Assembly (NCBI GenBank): GCA_964431685.1 | Contig: CAYSLA010000095.1 | Span: 1 to 13,111 of the forward strand | Length of the DNA: 13,111 nucleotides | DNA from: CAYSLA01 sp964431685 | GTDB taxonomy: Bacteria; Armatimonadota; UBA5829 | Reading direction: 5' to 3' | In this document: piece after piece, positions 1-7,783 of the stretch | Layout of the letters: each line of letters starts with the position of its first letter | How positions within the stretch are numbered: position 1 is the first letter of the stretch | Translations under genes and position numbers: made by a program | The notes under the pieces: generated by a model | What the model was told of the DNA's origin: nothing | Seen by the model: the letters and a program-made list of their open reading frames with translations, nothing else | Database searches by the model: none

Positions 1-46
1 GCACAGGCGTAAGAAGAGGCAGCGGATAACACAGGCGCCGCCGAAA

Positions 47-117
47 CGTCATGCTGAACTTGATTCAGCGGCTACGGGCTGGGAAGGTGGGTCCCGAATC
101 AAGTTCGGGATGACGGG
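47..117. repeat. Two-hairpin inverted repeat, copy A
   Basis: An element of about 71 bp begins CGTCATGC and ends in GGGATGACG, so its outer ends are inverted repeats of each other (18 of 20 bases match between 47-66 and 96-115). Each arm is also a perfect small hairpin: GCTGAA-CTTGA-TTCAGC at 53-69 and CCCGAA-TCAAG-TTCGGG at 93-109. The two loops are exact reverse complements. A related copy lies at 12427-12497 and a half copy at 12534-12562. This resembles REP- or MITE-like intergenic repeats common in some bacterial genomes; no transposase is present. Confidence 0.8.
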
Positions 118-124
118 GTTTGTG

Positions 125-136
125 TTCGGGATGACG
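125..136. repeat. Partial duplicate of the right end of repeat copy A
   Basis: TTCGGGATGACG occurs a second time just after the complete element, 21 bases beyond its first occurrence. This looks like a small duplication or a remnant of a second copy. It cannot form the hairpin by itself. Confidence 0.5.
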
Positions 137-188
137 TGGTGCTGGGTTGACCGACGTAGTTGCAGACGAGAATCCGTCGGTTCAGGAT

Positions 189-599
189 CTACTGGTACAG
201 GTCAGACTTGATCCAGTCGACAATGAGTTGTGCGCACTTCAGGCAGAACCGAGCGGATCTGCGGTCGTGGTTTTGTGCGGGCACTCCATTCACTATCTCT
301 GGACATCTGGTGCCCAGAAAAGTGGGGTTCAGTTCCGCTGCTGCGTTCATTATTTCCAGCGGGGCTTCAAGCGTATTGGACATCTGGATAAGGTTGTGTC
401 CTCTGGAAACCCTTCCGTTCTTCTCTATCACTGCCGCCCGCAGGGCTTGCTCCGCCGCCTGCTGGGCAAAGAACACGCTGGCGAAATATACTCCCGCGTC
501 GAGGAGGGTCACCGAGGCGGCGTAGTTGGCGCGTGCCTGCGCCCAGCAAGCCTCGCCAGTCTTCTTCAGTCCGGTCCAGTTCTCTCTTTCCAATAGCAC
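189..599 (-). CDS. Orphan HEPN-domain protein
   Basis: A protein of about 136 residues, the usual size for a stand-alone HEPN domain (PF05168-like). The helical core runs from about residue 19 to 73 and includes FAQQAAEQALRAA followed by SRGHNL, the family signature also seen in the HEPN protein at 9500-9901. R63-x4-H68-N69 matches the R-x4-6-H motif of active HEPN ribonucleases. HEPN proteins normally pair with a MNT nucleotidyltransferase, which neutralises or modifies them, but none is visible on either side. The start is uncertain. GTG at 597-599 is used here with a poor ribosome site, and the frame stays open for 32 more codons upstream to a stop at 696-698 without an ATG, GTG or TTG. 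The protein may therefore have lost its original N-terminus or partner. The domain call is good; toxin activity is inferred. Confidence 0.72.
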   Translation of the reverse strand: MLLERENWTGLKKTGEACWAQARANYAASVTLLDAGVYFASVFFAQQAAEQALRAAVIEKNGRVSRGHNLIQMSNTLEAPLEIMNAAAELNPTFLGTRCPEIVNGVPAQNHDRRSARFCLKCAQLIVDWIKSDLYQ

Positions 600-806
600 A
601 CCTGGATGTTCTGCGGCGCCCGTGATCTCAAGCCCGTCGAGCGCGAGTCTCTCGGCCCGGAGACGGTACGAGCGCGTATGCAGTTTGAGCGGTCGTCATG
701 CAACATTGTCGGCAGATTGTGCGGGCTGGAACATACCATCTCAGCAAGATTAGTGCAAGAAAACCGTCCAATTACATCATCGAGAAAAAAATGTCGACGC
801 AAGCAG

Positions 807-835
807 TTGACTTTCGGCGAATTTGGGGTTAAACT
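807..835 (+). promoter_or_regulatory. Sigma-70-type promoter for the unknown gene at 934
   Basis: TTGACT (807-812) and TAAACT (830-835) are separated by exactly 17 bases. Transcription would start near 842, leaving a leader of about 90 bases before the ATG at 934, or 17 bases before the GTG at 859. It is the best promoter in the gap between the HEPN gene and the unknown gene. Confidence 0.6.
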
Positions 836-933
836 CCATATAGAGCCTGGCTGTTAGCGTGCGTGGCTGGTTAGGGGCCGCCTGCGCGTTGTGCGCTAAT
901 GTGCAACCGGTGCAGTCAGGGCTGGTACTGACA

Positions 934-2082
934 ATGGGTAGAAAAAACAGACGTTCAGGTCAAACTACGCTCAGAGGGGTTGCGCCTGCTGACATCGCCA
1001 GAATGGACTACATGGCTATGACGGCGAAGACCTCACTTCGCTGCAGCTATGCCGTTGAGCAATTGCTCCTTGTGCAGTCAGTGGAGGGCCACGCCCACGG
1101 GGGGCACGGTCAGTTCCACGGGAAGTCGTTTGCCAATACTACTCTGGACGATATTTCGCGGGCTTTGCGGCTGAGTCCTATCGACGTCAAGTCCGAGAGA
1201 CAAGCTCTCATTGACGAAATTCGAGGATATGCGGAGAGAGCGGCCAGGGGCAAAGCTCCGGCTTCCGCCTGCAATGAAGATGGCGAGCCACTGTTGCGGT
1301 GTGGTGTTCTCCGGCACATTCGTGTTGACCCAAAGGGAGTTCTGATCGGACTCTTCCTTGGTGGATTGCGCGATGGCGCACAGGTTCGCAGACGTGCGTC
1401 CGAGAAGTTCGGTGTGAAGATTGGGTATGGCAAGTGTCACGTTGTGGACCGGCTGGCGCTGGAAGAACTGGGACTTGACGGCCGGGAACTCGCATCCGAG
1501 GGACACGAGCAGGAGCTGGACATTCTTAGGCAAAAAGGAGTCTTCACAGACCCGCGCGAAGAGAACGCCGCGTATATGTATGTCCGATATCAGACGGGGC
1601 CGGGAGCATCGGATGATCTGGCAATTGCAGCGGCCGGCAGGATGCTGGGCGTCTCAGCGGCAGTGGGCTGTTTCCTTGCCGACGCGGTGGATACCATCGA
1701 GAAATACGCAACTGAACTCGCGGACCAGGACGAAGAGATTGCCAGGATGGTTGAGAAGATGTGTCCAGACTTGGGAGTGACCGAAGAAGACGCAGTTGAC
1801 CTCGCGTACCTCTGTTCCATTCCGGAAGGAATGGATGCCAGGATTCCGGACAGTTCGTTGAGACATCTGCTTGAAGTAGACCGAACCATTGACCAGTGTG
1901 CAGTCGAAAGCCACCTTGCCTACTCCGCCGGAATGCCGTTTTCGGAGATGGAACTGGACCGCGGCCAGTGCACCAACGTGCAGCTCTACAAGTTTCTTGA
2001 GAAGCGCTTGGAAGCGCTTCGTCTGCGCAGCGGCGACAAGAGTCCTCTGGAAGCTAACCGGACGGAAGCCTCTCTGAGCTGA
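934..2082 (+). CDS. Hypothetical protein, family not recognised
   Basis: A 382-residue soluble-looking protein (407 if the in-frame GTG at 859 is used). I chose ATG 934 because it has a CAGGG stretch upstream and gives a basic, hydrophilic N-terminus (MGRKNRRSGQ). The extra 25 residues from GTG 859 look unlike a protein start, but that start is not excluded. I recognise no domain. Visible features are a histidine-rich stretch (GHAHGGHGQFHGK) near residue 55, several scattered cysteines, a small hydrophobic helix-rich part (AAAGRMLGVSAAVGCFLADA) in the middle, and a charged helical C-terminus (FLEKRLEALRLRSG). There is no signal peptide or convincing membrane segment. It has its own promoter and no close operon partner. 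Gene-like codon use and the long open frame support it as real; its function is unknown. Confidence 0.7.
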   Translation: MGRKNRRSGQTTLRGVAPADIARMDYMAMTAKTSLRCSYAVEQLLLVQSVEGHAHGGHGQFHGKSFANTTLDDISRALRLSPIDVKSERQALIDEIRGYAERAARGKAPASACNEDGEPLLRCGVLRHIRVDPKGVLIGLFLGGLRDGAQVRRRASEKFGVKIGYGKCHVVDRLALEELGLDGRELASEGHEQELDILRQKGVFTDPREENAAYMYVRYQTGPGASDDLAIAAAGRMLGVSAAVGCFLADAVDTIEKYATELADQDEEIARMVEKMCPDLGVTEEDAVDLAYLCSIPEGMDARIPDSSLRHLLEVDRTIDQCAVESHLAYSAGMPFSEMELDRGQCTNVQLYKFLEKRLEALRLRSGDKSPLEANRTEASLS

Positions 2083-2377
2083 AGCATCCCTCTCGGTAAA
2101 CAACGTGCTATTTCGAACAGCGGGAGAAATCGCGCCCTGTCGGGTATCTCCCAAACCAACCCCGCAAAAGCATGTCTGCAGAGCTTCTGCCCGTCAACCG
2201 AATACATGGGTGAGAATGCTTGGCTAGACTATCGCCTGTAGTTCAGTTGTATCAACCGCGACGAAATGTTCCGAGATTGCCTGGGACGTTGCCAGACCGG
2301 GACCACGCGGTCAACAGCGCGCAGGTGTGAGACTGTCACAGTCTGGCCGGCCAAGGATATGCGGAGGATGGGAAGAC
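2083..2377. other. Intergenic region with one hairpin (2122-2152)
   Basis: This 295-base gap between the unknown gene and the HD-GYP gene holds no convincing open frame. The only structure I see is GGGAGA (2122-2127) pairing with TCTCCC (2147-2152), with an inner CCC-TGTC-GGG. There is no T-run after it, so it is at best a weak transcription end for the upstream gene. I see no clear promoter for the HD-GYP gene. Confidence 0.35.
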
Positions 2378-2980
2378 ATGGTCAATGAGTTTGCGCAGAC
2401 TGGTCGGAATGCAGGGCTTGACGAGACCGTGGATGCGTTGGTGGCTGCCGCCGCGCGTCAAGACGACATGGCCGAAGGTCACAGCAGGCGCGTGGCGCGG
2501 TACGCCCTCGCCATAGGTGAACGGATGGGACTCTCGCCAGAGGAACTGCAGGATCTCAAACATGCGTCGGGTCTGCACGACATTGGCAAGGTCGCAATCT
2601 CCCGCAGGATTCTCAACAAGATGGGGCATCTCAGCCCTGCCGAGTTCGCGATCATGAAGCAGCATTCCAACATCGCAATCCGCATAATATCGAAGGTCGA
2701 AGGTCTGCGTAATGCCGCGCCGCTGGTCAAGCACCATCACGAGAGATTTGACGGCAAAGGATACCCGGACGGCCTTGTTGGCCTGAGCATTCCTCTGGGC
2801 TCACGAATCATCGCTGTTGCCGAAGCCTTCGATATTCTGAGCACCGACGTGCCGTGGAGGGATGCAATGAGCTGGGAAGATGCGCTGGCCGAGATTAGCA
2901 GTTGCACGGGCACGCAGTTTGATCCCGCCGTCGCACAGGCATTGCATCAGGTCATCTCCGAAGGCCTGATTGAGCGGTGA
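2378..2980 (+). CDS. Stand-alone HD-GYP domain protein (probable c-di-GMP phosphodiesterase)
   Basis: A 200-residue protein that is almost entirely one HD-GYP domain. Metal and catalytic motifs are complete: H35, H67-D68-IGK, H96, H120-H121-ER followed by DGKGYP (125-130), and the later GTQFDP signature. HD-GYP enzymes hydrolyse cyclic di-GMP (or related cyclic dinucleotides) to pGpG or GMP and thereby affect surface attachment and motility. The usual VADAFD motif is VAEAFD here, a mild change. ATG 2378 is chosen over the upstream in-frame start at 2327 because GGAGGA (2363-2368) sits 9 bases before it. There is no receiver, PAS or membrane part, so regulation must come from a partner or from expression. 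It is convergent with aroF, with four bases between the stops. Confidence 0.88.
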   Translation: MVNEFAQTGRNAGLDETVDALVAAAARQDDMAEGHSRRVARYALAIGERMGLSPEELQDLKHASGLHDIGKVAISRRILNKMGHLSPAEFAIMKQHSNIAIRIISKVEGLRNAAPLVKHHHERFDGKGYPDGLVGLSIPLGSRIIAVAEAFDILSTDVPWRDAMSWEDALAEISSCTGTQFDPAVAQALHQVISEGLIER

Positions 2981-2984
2981 AAGA

Positions 2985-4007
2985 CTAGATTCGCCTGTCC
3001 ACCGCTTCGGCTACCCTGCCCAGCTGAGACATCAGTACGGCGAACTTGTCCGGCCTCAGGGACTGCGGCCCATCGCTCATCGCGTGAGCGGGATCGTTGT
3101 GCACTTCTATCATTAGACCATCTGCTCCGCCGGCGATTGCCGCTTTGGCAATGGATCCCACGTATCGCCAGTCTCCCGTAGCGTGGCTGGGATCGAGTAC
3201 GATAGGCAGGTGCGTCCAGTGTTTGAGTACCGGAATGGCGTTGATGTCGGTTGTGTTTCTGGTAGAATCCTCGAAAGTCGTGATTCCACGTTCGCACAGA
3301 ATGACGTTGTTGTTGCCCTCTGAGATGATGTACTCCGCACTCATCAGCAGATCTCGTATTCTGGAACCCAGGCCACGCTTCAGGAGAACCGGGTGACCGG
3401 TCATGCCGACTTTCTTGAGGAGGGAGTAGTTCTGCATGTTGCGCATGCCTATCTGAAGCACGTCCGCATACTTCACCACCAAATCCACCTCGTGAGTGTC
3501 CATTACCTCGGTTACCACGGGCAGTCCGGTTTCCTCTCGTGCATTGGCGAGAATCTTCAGCCCTTCTTCTCCGAGACCCTGGAAAGAGTAGGGCGATGAC
3601 CTTGGTTTGAACGCTCCGCCCCTGAGCATGGAAGCCCCGGCGGATTTGACCTGATGGGCCAGGGTTGTGAGTTGCTCCTGACTCTCAACGCTGCACGGTC
3701 CGGCCGCGACACAGACGCTATCTCCTCCAACCAGTACATTACCGACTCTTACCACAGTCGGCTCCGGATGATAGGACCTCGACGCCAGCTTCCACAGATC
3801 GGATATGAGCTCAACGCGGGCTACGCCAGGCATGGCTTGGAAATGGTCTACGAGATCGGCCTTCTTGACATCGACCTCGCCGAGAACAGCAATGACCTTT
3901 CTCTCAACCCCGGGGTTCAGGAAGGGCCTTAGCCCAATTCTCATTATCTCATCCTGAACAGACCTCGATTCGTCCTCGGTCGCCTGGGTGCCCATTATGA
4001 TTATCAA
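2985..4007 (-). CDS. aroF: 3-deoxy-7-phosphoheptulonate synthase (DAHP synthase, type I-beta)
   Basis: This enzyme condenses phosphoenolpyruvate and erythrose 4-phosphate, the first step of the shikimate pathway to aromatic amino acids. The 340-residue length fits the class with an N-terminal ferredoxin-like regulatory domain (about 1-80), as in the Thermotoga enzyme. The catalytic barrel follows. It shows AGPCSVES with metal ligand C105, the substrate loop KPRSSPYSFQG (134-144), DPSHATG with H275, IEVHNDP with E301, and SDGPQSL with D312. All expected metal ligands are present. The start is TTG at 4005-4007: GGAGG lies seven bases before it, and the MIII.. beginning matches family members, whereas the next ATG is too far from the ribosome site. 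It is transcribed alone, divergently from rel. Feedback control by an aromatic product through the N-terminal domain is known in the family but not shown here. Confidence 0.96.
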   Translation of the reverse strand: MIIIMGTQATEDESRSVQDEIMRIGLRPFLNPGVERKVIAVLGEVDVKKADLVDHFQAMPGVARVELISDLWKLASRSYHPEPTVVRVGNVLVGGDSVCVAAGPCSVESQEQLTTLAHQVKSAGASMLRGGAFKPRSSPYSFQGLGEEGLKILANAREETGLPVVTEVMDTHEVDLVVKYADVLQIGMRNMQNYSLLKKVGMTGHPVLLKRGLGSRIRDLLMSAEYIISEGNNNVILCERGITTFEDSTRNTTDINAIPVLKHWTHLPIVLDPSHATGDWRYVGSIAKAAIAGGADGLMIEVHNDPAHAMSDGPQSLRPDKFAVLMSQLGRVAEAVDRRI

Positions 4008-4014
4008 AACGTAT

Positions 4015-4019
4015 CCTCC
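4015..4019 (-). promoter_or_regulatory. Ribosome binding site that fixes the aroF TTG start
   Basis: GGAGG on the minus strand, seven bases before the TTG initiation codon. The next in-frame ATG is 12 bases further downstream and would be badly spaced. Confidence 0.75.
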
Positions 4020-4036
4020 GGGTTAGTGCTAGCTTC

Positions 4037-4065
4037 AGTATATCTAACCTGCCGCCAAATGGCAA
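4037..4065 (-). promoter_or_regulatory. aroF promoter
   Basis: On the minus strand, TTGCCA (4060-4065) and TATACT (4037-4042) are 17 bases apart, a near-consensus sigma-70-type promoter. The start of transcription would be near 4030, giving a leader of about 23 bases before the TTG start codon. Confidence 0.75.
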
Positions 4066-4070
4066 TTTGG
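4055..4070. promoter_or_regulatory. Palindrome overlapping the aroF -35 box (candidate operator)
   Basis: CCAAAT-GGCA-ATTTGG is a perfect six-base inverted repeat that covers the aroF -35 hexamer. Flanking C/G bases extend the symmetry imperfectly. The position would suit a repressor of aroF; no regulator is identified in the window. Confidence 0.4.
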
Positions 4071-4105
4071 GCGCATTCGAGCAAGGTCTGCCGATCAGTT
4101 ATGAC

Positions 4106-4135
4106 TTGACAGAGTCAGTGCCTATTGCCTAGAAT
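4106..4135 (+). promoter_or_regulatory. Promoter of the rel-dtd operon
   Basis: A consensus TTGACA (4106-4111) and TAGAAT (4130-4135) are 18 bases apart. Transcription would begin near 4142, leaving a leader of about 24 bases before the GTG start of rel. Confidence 0.75.
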
Positions 4136-4165
4136 CAGACTATCATGGCGAACTGAGAGTTACTT

Positions 4166-6415
4166 GTGGCCGACATTGACGAAATACTAGGCAAAGTCGC
4201 CTCCTACAACCCCGATGCCGACATCGAACTAATCCGGCGGGCGTATGTATTCGCACGCGACTCCCACAGAGATGGCGTCCGCGAATCCGGAGACCCCTAC
4301 ATCATCCATCCCCTTGCTACTGCTCAAACTCTTGTTGATCTGGAAATGGATTCCGCCAGCATTGCGTCTGCGCTGCTTCACGATGTGGTGGAGGACGGCA
4401 AGAAGGAAAACGGCGAATCCATAACAGTTGAAGATGTTAGGGCTGCCTTTGGCGATGAGATTGCCGGGCTGGTTGACGGAGTCACCAAGCTAAAGCGCGC
4501 GGATTTTGACATCCGTGAAGAGGAAGAGCAGCAGGAAGAACCTCGAAAAAGCGACGGAGGCAAGAAGCGTCCCTACGAATTCCGACGAAGCGCTGAGAAT
4601 CTGCGCAAGATATTTGTGGCCATGGCCAGTGATCTGCGCGTAATGGTCATCAAACTGGCGGACCGTCTCCACAATATGAGCACCCTGGACAGCCTGCCGC
4701 CCGACAAGCAGGTTCGGATTGCCCGCGAAACAATGCAGATATACGCGCCCCTGGCGCACAGACTTGGCATCTGGCGGATCAAGTGGGAACTGGAGGACTA
4801 CGGCTTCCGATACCTCTTGCCCGAAGCCTACGCGGAAGTTGCTGAGAAAGTTGCCAAGACTCGCTCCGAACGAGAAGAGGATCTTGCAGAGGCAATGGAG
4901 ATGATCCAGAAGCATCTGGAGAGCAACGGGCTTCAGGTCACCATCACTGCGAGACCTAAACACCTTTGGAGCATATACCAGAAGATGCAGCGCGAAGAGG
5001 TCGGCTTTTCCGAGATATACGATCTCTTGGCCCTGAGGGTAATCGTCAATCGAGTGGGCGACTGCTATCACGCGCTGGGGCTGGTTCACGATCTTTGGAT
5101 GCCCATACCGGAGAAGTTCTCGGACTACATTGCCAAGCCGAAAGCAAACATGTACCAGTCGCTGCACACGAAAGTCATCGGACCACGTGGAGAGCCGCTG
5201 GAGGTGCAGATCAGAACCTGGGATATGCACAGACTGGCAGACTACGGTGTTGCGGCCCACTGGCAGTACAAAGAAGGCATGCGTTCGGGTGACGAGTTCG
5301 AACGGAAGCTTTCGTGGCTCCGTCAGCAGCTCTTCGACTGGCAGACAGACAGCAAAGACGCGGGCGAGTTCCTTCACAGCGTCATAGACGATCTCTTCGC
5401 CGACAAGGTCTTCCTGTGGACTCCCAGGGGCGACGTTATCGATCTTCCTGCCGGCTCCACTCCTGTTGATTTTGCTTACCGCATCCACAGCGATGTGGGA
5501 AACCACTGCGTCGGAGCCAAGGTGAATGGTCGCATAGTCCCGCTGACACACAAGTTCCACAACGGAGATATTGTGGAGATCATCACACGCTCCAACAGTC
5601 AGCCAAGCCGCGACTGGCTAGCGTTTGTGAAGACCAATCAGGCACGCAACCGCATCAAGGGTTTCTACCGCCAGCAGAACTATGGCGAGAGTGTTGTTAA
5701 GGGCAAGGAACTTCTCGAGAAGGAACTTGAGCGATTGGGCCACGACCCTCAATCGGTGTTTCGCAGTGAGCAGTTTACGTCCGTGGCAAGAGAGATGAAC
5801 TGCCATTCAGAGGATGATGTTTATGCCGGAGTCGGGTATGGCAGCATTTCGGTTGGCACTGTCATCAACAAGCTCAAGATTGACGACCAGACACGCCGGC
5901 CGAGTCTGGTAGTCGAGGTTCCAAAGGACAGCGGGAGAAAGCGTCTGGCGGTGCACATTGATGGCGCCAGAAACATGATGATTACGCGGGCGAAATGCTG
6001 CGCTCCGCTGCCCGGCGATGAGGTCGTAGGTTATGTAACGCGTGGCAGAGGTGTAGCCCTTCACACGGTGGATTGTCCGAACGCGGTTGCTTTCCGCAAC
6101 AGCGAACCCGAACGGCTGATGACGATGGATTGGGCTTCGTCCGGCGATAGATACCCGACCGAGCTCAGGCTTATCGTTGTGGATCGCGTGGGTATGCTTA
6201 ACGACATAACTTCTGTGATCTCAGGAGCGAAGACGAATATCGTGGGAGCCAAGATAAAGAGCATGCCTGACAAGACGGCGGAAGTCGACTTGACGGTCGA
6301 AGTCAGTGACGTTCCCGCATTGAGGAATCTGCTTGACAAAGTTGGGGGCATTGGCGATGTTATCGCCGCTGAGCGTGTGACGTCTCGGAAACTCAAAGCA
6401 GCGAGGTCGCGATGA
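4166..6415 (+). CDS. rel: Bifunctional (p)ppGpp synthetase/hydrolase, RelA/SpoT family
   Basis: A full-length 749-residue long Rel enzyme that makes and degrades the stringent-response alarmone (p)ppGpp. Domains in order: HD hydrolase (about 25-200) with H72-D73-VVED intact, so hydrolysis is expected; synthetase (about 255-370) with MYQSLHT, EVQIRT and AAHWQYKEG; TGS (about 415-478); a Cys/His zinc-binding region with C611, C612, H633 and C637; and a C-terminal ACT domain (about 664-738). Between TKLKR and AENLRKIF is an acidic, glutamate-rich insert (about 112-141), longer than in the Bacillus enzyme. The RxKD motif of bifunctional enzymes (ExDD in E. coli RelA) reads KFSD at 317-320. GTG at 4166 follows GAGAG by six bases, and no in-frame start lies upstream. 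It heads an operon with dtd, a gene order known from Gram-positive bacteria. Confidence 0.96.
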   Translation: MADIDEILGKVASYNPDADIELIRRAYVFARDSHRDGVRESGDPYIIHPLATAQTLVDLEMDSASIASALLHDVVEDGKKENGESITVEDVRAAFGDEIAGLVDGVTKLKRADFDIREEEEQQEEPRKSDGGKKRPYEFRRSAENLRKIFVAMASDLRVMVIKLADRLHNMSTLDSLPPDKQVRIARETMQIYAPLAHRLGIWRIKWELEDYGFRYLLPEAYAEVAEKVAKTRSEREEDLAEAMEMIQKHLESNGLQVTITARPKHLWSIYQKMQREEVGFSEIYDLLALRVIVNRVGDCYHALGLVHDLWMPIPEKFSDYIAKPKANMYQSLHTKVIGPRGEPLEVQIRTWDMHRLADYGVAAHWQYKEGMRSGDEFERKLSWLRQQLFDWQTDSKDAGEFLHSVIDDLFADKVFLWTPRGDVIDLPAGSTPVDFAYRIHSDVGNHCVGAKVNGRIVPLTHKFHNGDIVEIITRSNSQPSRDWLAFVKTNQARNRIKGFYRQQNYGESVVKGKELLEKELERLGHDPQSVFRSEQFTSVAREMNCHSEDDVYAGVGYGSISVGTVINKLKIDDQTRRPSLVVEVPKDSGRKRLAVHIDGARNMMITRAKCCAPLPGDEVVGYVTRGRGVALHTVDCPNAVAFRNSEPERLMTMDWASSGDRYPTELRLIVVDRVGMLNDITSVISGAKTNIVGAKIKSMPDKTAEVDLTVEVSDVPALRNLLDKVGGIGDVIAAERVTSRKLKAARSR

Positions 6416-6852
6416 GAGCTGTCGTGCAGCGAGTGTCCCGGGGTGCGGTTTGTGTAGATGGTGCAGAGGTCGCGAGGATAGGCAGGGGTCTTGTGGTGCT
6501 GATTGGCGTGGGAGCAGAGGATGAACGCCCTGACGCTCAGTATCTTGCGGACAAGATAGTGAATCTGCGTGTGTTTGAGGACTCGCAGGGCAAGATGAAC
6601 CTGTCTGTTCGGGATATCGACGGAGAACTGCTGGTAGTGTCGCAGTTCACACTGATGGCCGACTGCCGCAAGGGACGAAGGCCGGGTTTCGATCTTGCTG
6701 CCGCTCCTGACAAGGCTGAATTGTTGTATAATTACTTTGTGGAACGAGTTGCCGAAACGGGAACGCCGGTCCAAACTGGTCGTTTTCAGGCACATATGCT
6801 GGTTGAGATCGAGAACGATGGGCCGGTGACGCTGGTTTTGGACAGCCGCTAG
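6412..6852 (+). CDS. dtd: D-aminoacyl-tRNA deacylase
   Basis: Removes D-amino acids wrongly attached to tRNA (D-Tyr and others, and also Gly from tRNA-Ala), recycling the tRNA. The 146-residue length is typical. Conserved motifs are present: SQFTL (77-81) and the cross-subunit Gly-cisPro motif NDGPVT with G137-P138. Together they form the chirality-checking site across the dimer. KGRRPGF (87-93) is close to the usual KGRRPSF. The ATG overlaps the rel stop codon (ATGA), so the two are translationally coupled. Confidence 0.96.
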   Translation: MRAVVQRVSRGAVCVDGAEVARIGRGLVVLIGVGAEDERPDAQYLADKIVNLRVFEDSQGKMNLSVRDIDGELLVVSQFTLMADCRKGRRPGFDLAAAPDKAELLYNYFVERVAETGTPVQTGRFQAHMLVEIENDGPVTLVLDSR

Positions 6853-6932
6853 TTTACAGACTGCCATTCCGAGTTGGCGCAGAGGCCGCCAGTCGGCGAG
6901 CATCTGCGGAAGAACCGGGCAGGCAGCACGAC

Positions 6933-7781
6933 GTGCGAGATAGAAATATGTACAGGGCAGAAGAACTGCAAGAAGAGTTATTTGAAGAGCGGATGAGAGG
7001 CGATGGCGACCCCAGGCCGCCGTTGACCGCATACGAGTGCCAGGAGGCCGGCGACGAGCTGTGCAACAAGGGCAGGGTTCGAGAAGCCATAGTCGAGTAC
7101 CGCAAGGCGGTTGAACTTGAGCAAAGGAACCCCGGATGTCATGTGCGCCTGGGGGATGCCTATGCGTTCTCGGAGATGTCGGTCAAAGCTGTCCAGGAAT
7201 ACAGACGGGCAATCAAGATAAGCCCCAAGCGAGCGGAGCCGCACTACAGCCTGGCCGAAGTCTACCGGAGATTTGGAAAATGGACTGCGGCAATATCGGA
7301 ATATCGCAAAGCCACACAGTACAACGCGATGAACCCGTTTTACAGATACAAACTCGGCTCAGCCCTCTGGCAGGCGGGACACGCCGAGGAAGCGATTCTG
7401 GAACTGGAGGTCGCGGTGCAGATAGCTGATTCGGACGGGTTCTACCATTTCTGGCTTGCGGATATGCTGGAGAATCTGGGAAGGACCGCTGAGGCGGTCG
7501 TCGAAATGCAGCAGGCAACTATATTCTGTCCCGTTGACTCTTATTATCATTATCGTCTGGGCATTATGTACATTCGTGCCGGTTTTCCGAGGGATGCCGT
7601 TACGGTGCTTAGGAGGGCAATTGTCATCAATCCCACTGAGCGCACATATCACGCCGTGTTGGCGGAGGCGTACCTTTTGCTGGGCAATCGAGAACGTGCC
7701 GAGGTGCACATATTGCACGCGAGTGGAATGGATTGGTATGACAGAGCCAATCTGGCCGTCACTCGCGGTGCGGAGGGCTAG
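6933..7781 (+). CDS. Tetratricopeptide repeat protein
   Basis: A 282-residue protein built almost wholly of about seven TPR units of 34 residues, beginning near residue 33. Typical pieces are GRVREAIVEYRKAVEL, YYHYRLGIMYIRAG and AVLAEAYLLLGNRERA. TPR arrays are protein-binding scaffolds; no enzyme domain, signal peptide or membrane helix is visible, so it is probably cytoplasmic and acts through partners. Start choice is uncertain. GTG 6933 or ATG 6948 are both possible and neither has a strong ribosome site, although the upstream gap of 80 bases is otherwise empty. It follows dtd in the same direction and is followed within two bases by the hydrolase gene, so it is likely in the rel operon. 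Its partner is unknown. Confidence 0.9.
   Translation: MRDRNMYRAEELQEELFEERMRGDGDPRPPLTAYECQEAGDELCNKGRVREAIVEYRKAVELEQRNPGCHVRLGDAYAFSEMSVKAVQEYRRAIKISPKRAEPHYSLAEVYRRFGKWTAAISEYRKATQYNAMNPFYRYKLGSALWQAGHAEEAILELEVAVQIADSDGFYHFWLADMLENLGRTAEAVVEMQQATIFCPVDSYYHYRLGIMYIRAGFPRDAVTVLRRAIVINPTERTYHAVLAEAYLLLGNRERAEVHILHASGMDWYDRANLAVTRGAEG
7772..7777 (+). promoter_or_regulatory. Ribosome binding site for the TTG start of the hydrolase
   Basis: GGAGGG lies inside the last codons of the TPR gene, six bases before TTG 7784. It decides the start and indicates translational coupling to the TPR gene. Confidence 0.75.
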
Positions 7782-7783
7782 AC

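Noticed and set aside
600..858. Remains of a nucleotidyltransferase gene upstream of the orphan HEPN gene
   Set aside because: No GS-x10-DxD motif is visible in any minus-strand frame; only a 32-codon open extension of the HEPN frame is present.
2235..2300. A tRNA-like stretch containing CTGTAGTTCAGTTG
   Set aside because: It resembles a tRNA D-arm beginning, but no matching acceptor, anticodon or T arm follows.
4490..5560. A 356-codon open frame on the minus strand inside rel
   Set aside because: It lies wholly opposite a clearly conserved gene and its translation shows no family motif; it is a by-product of codon bias in rel.
6061..7032. A 323-codon open frame on the minus strand across rel, dtd and the start of the TPR gene
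   Set aside because: It runs antisense to three genes with conserved products, has no recognisable domain and no ribosome site that I can support.
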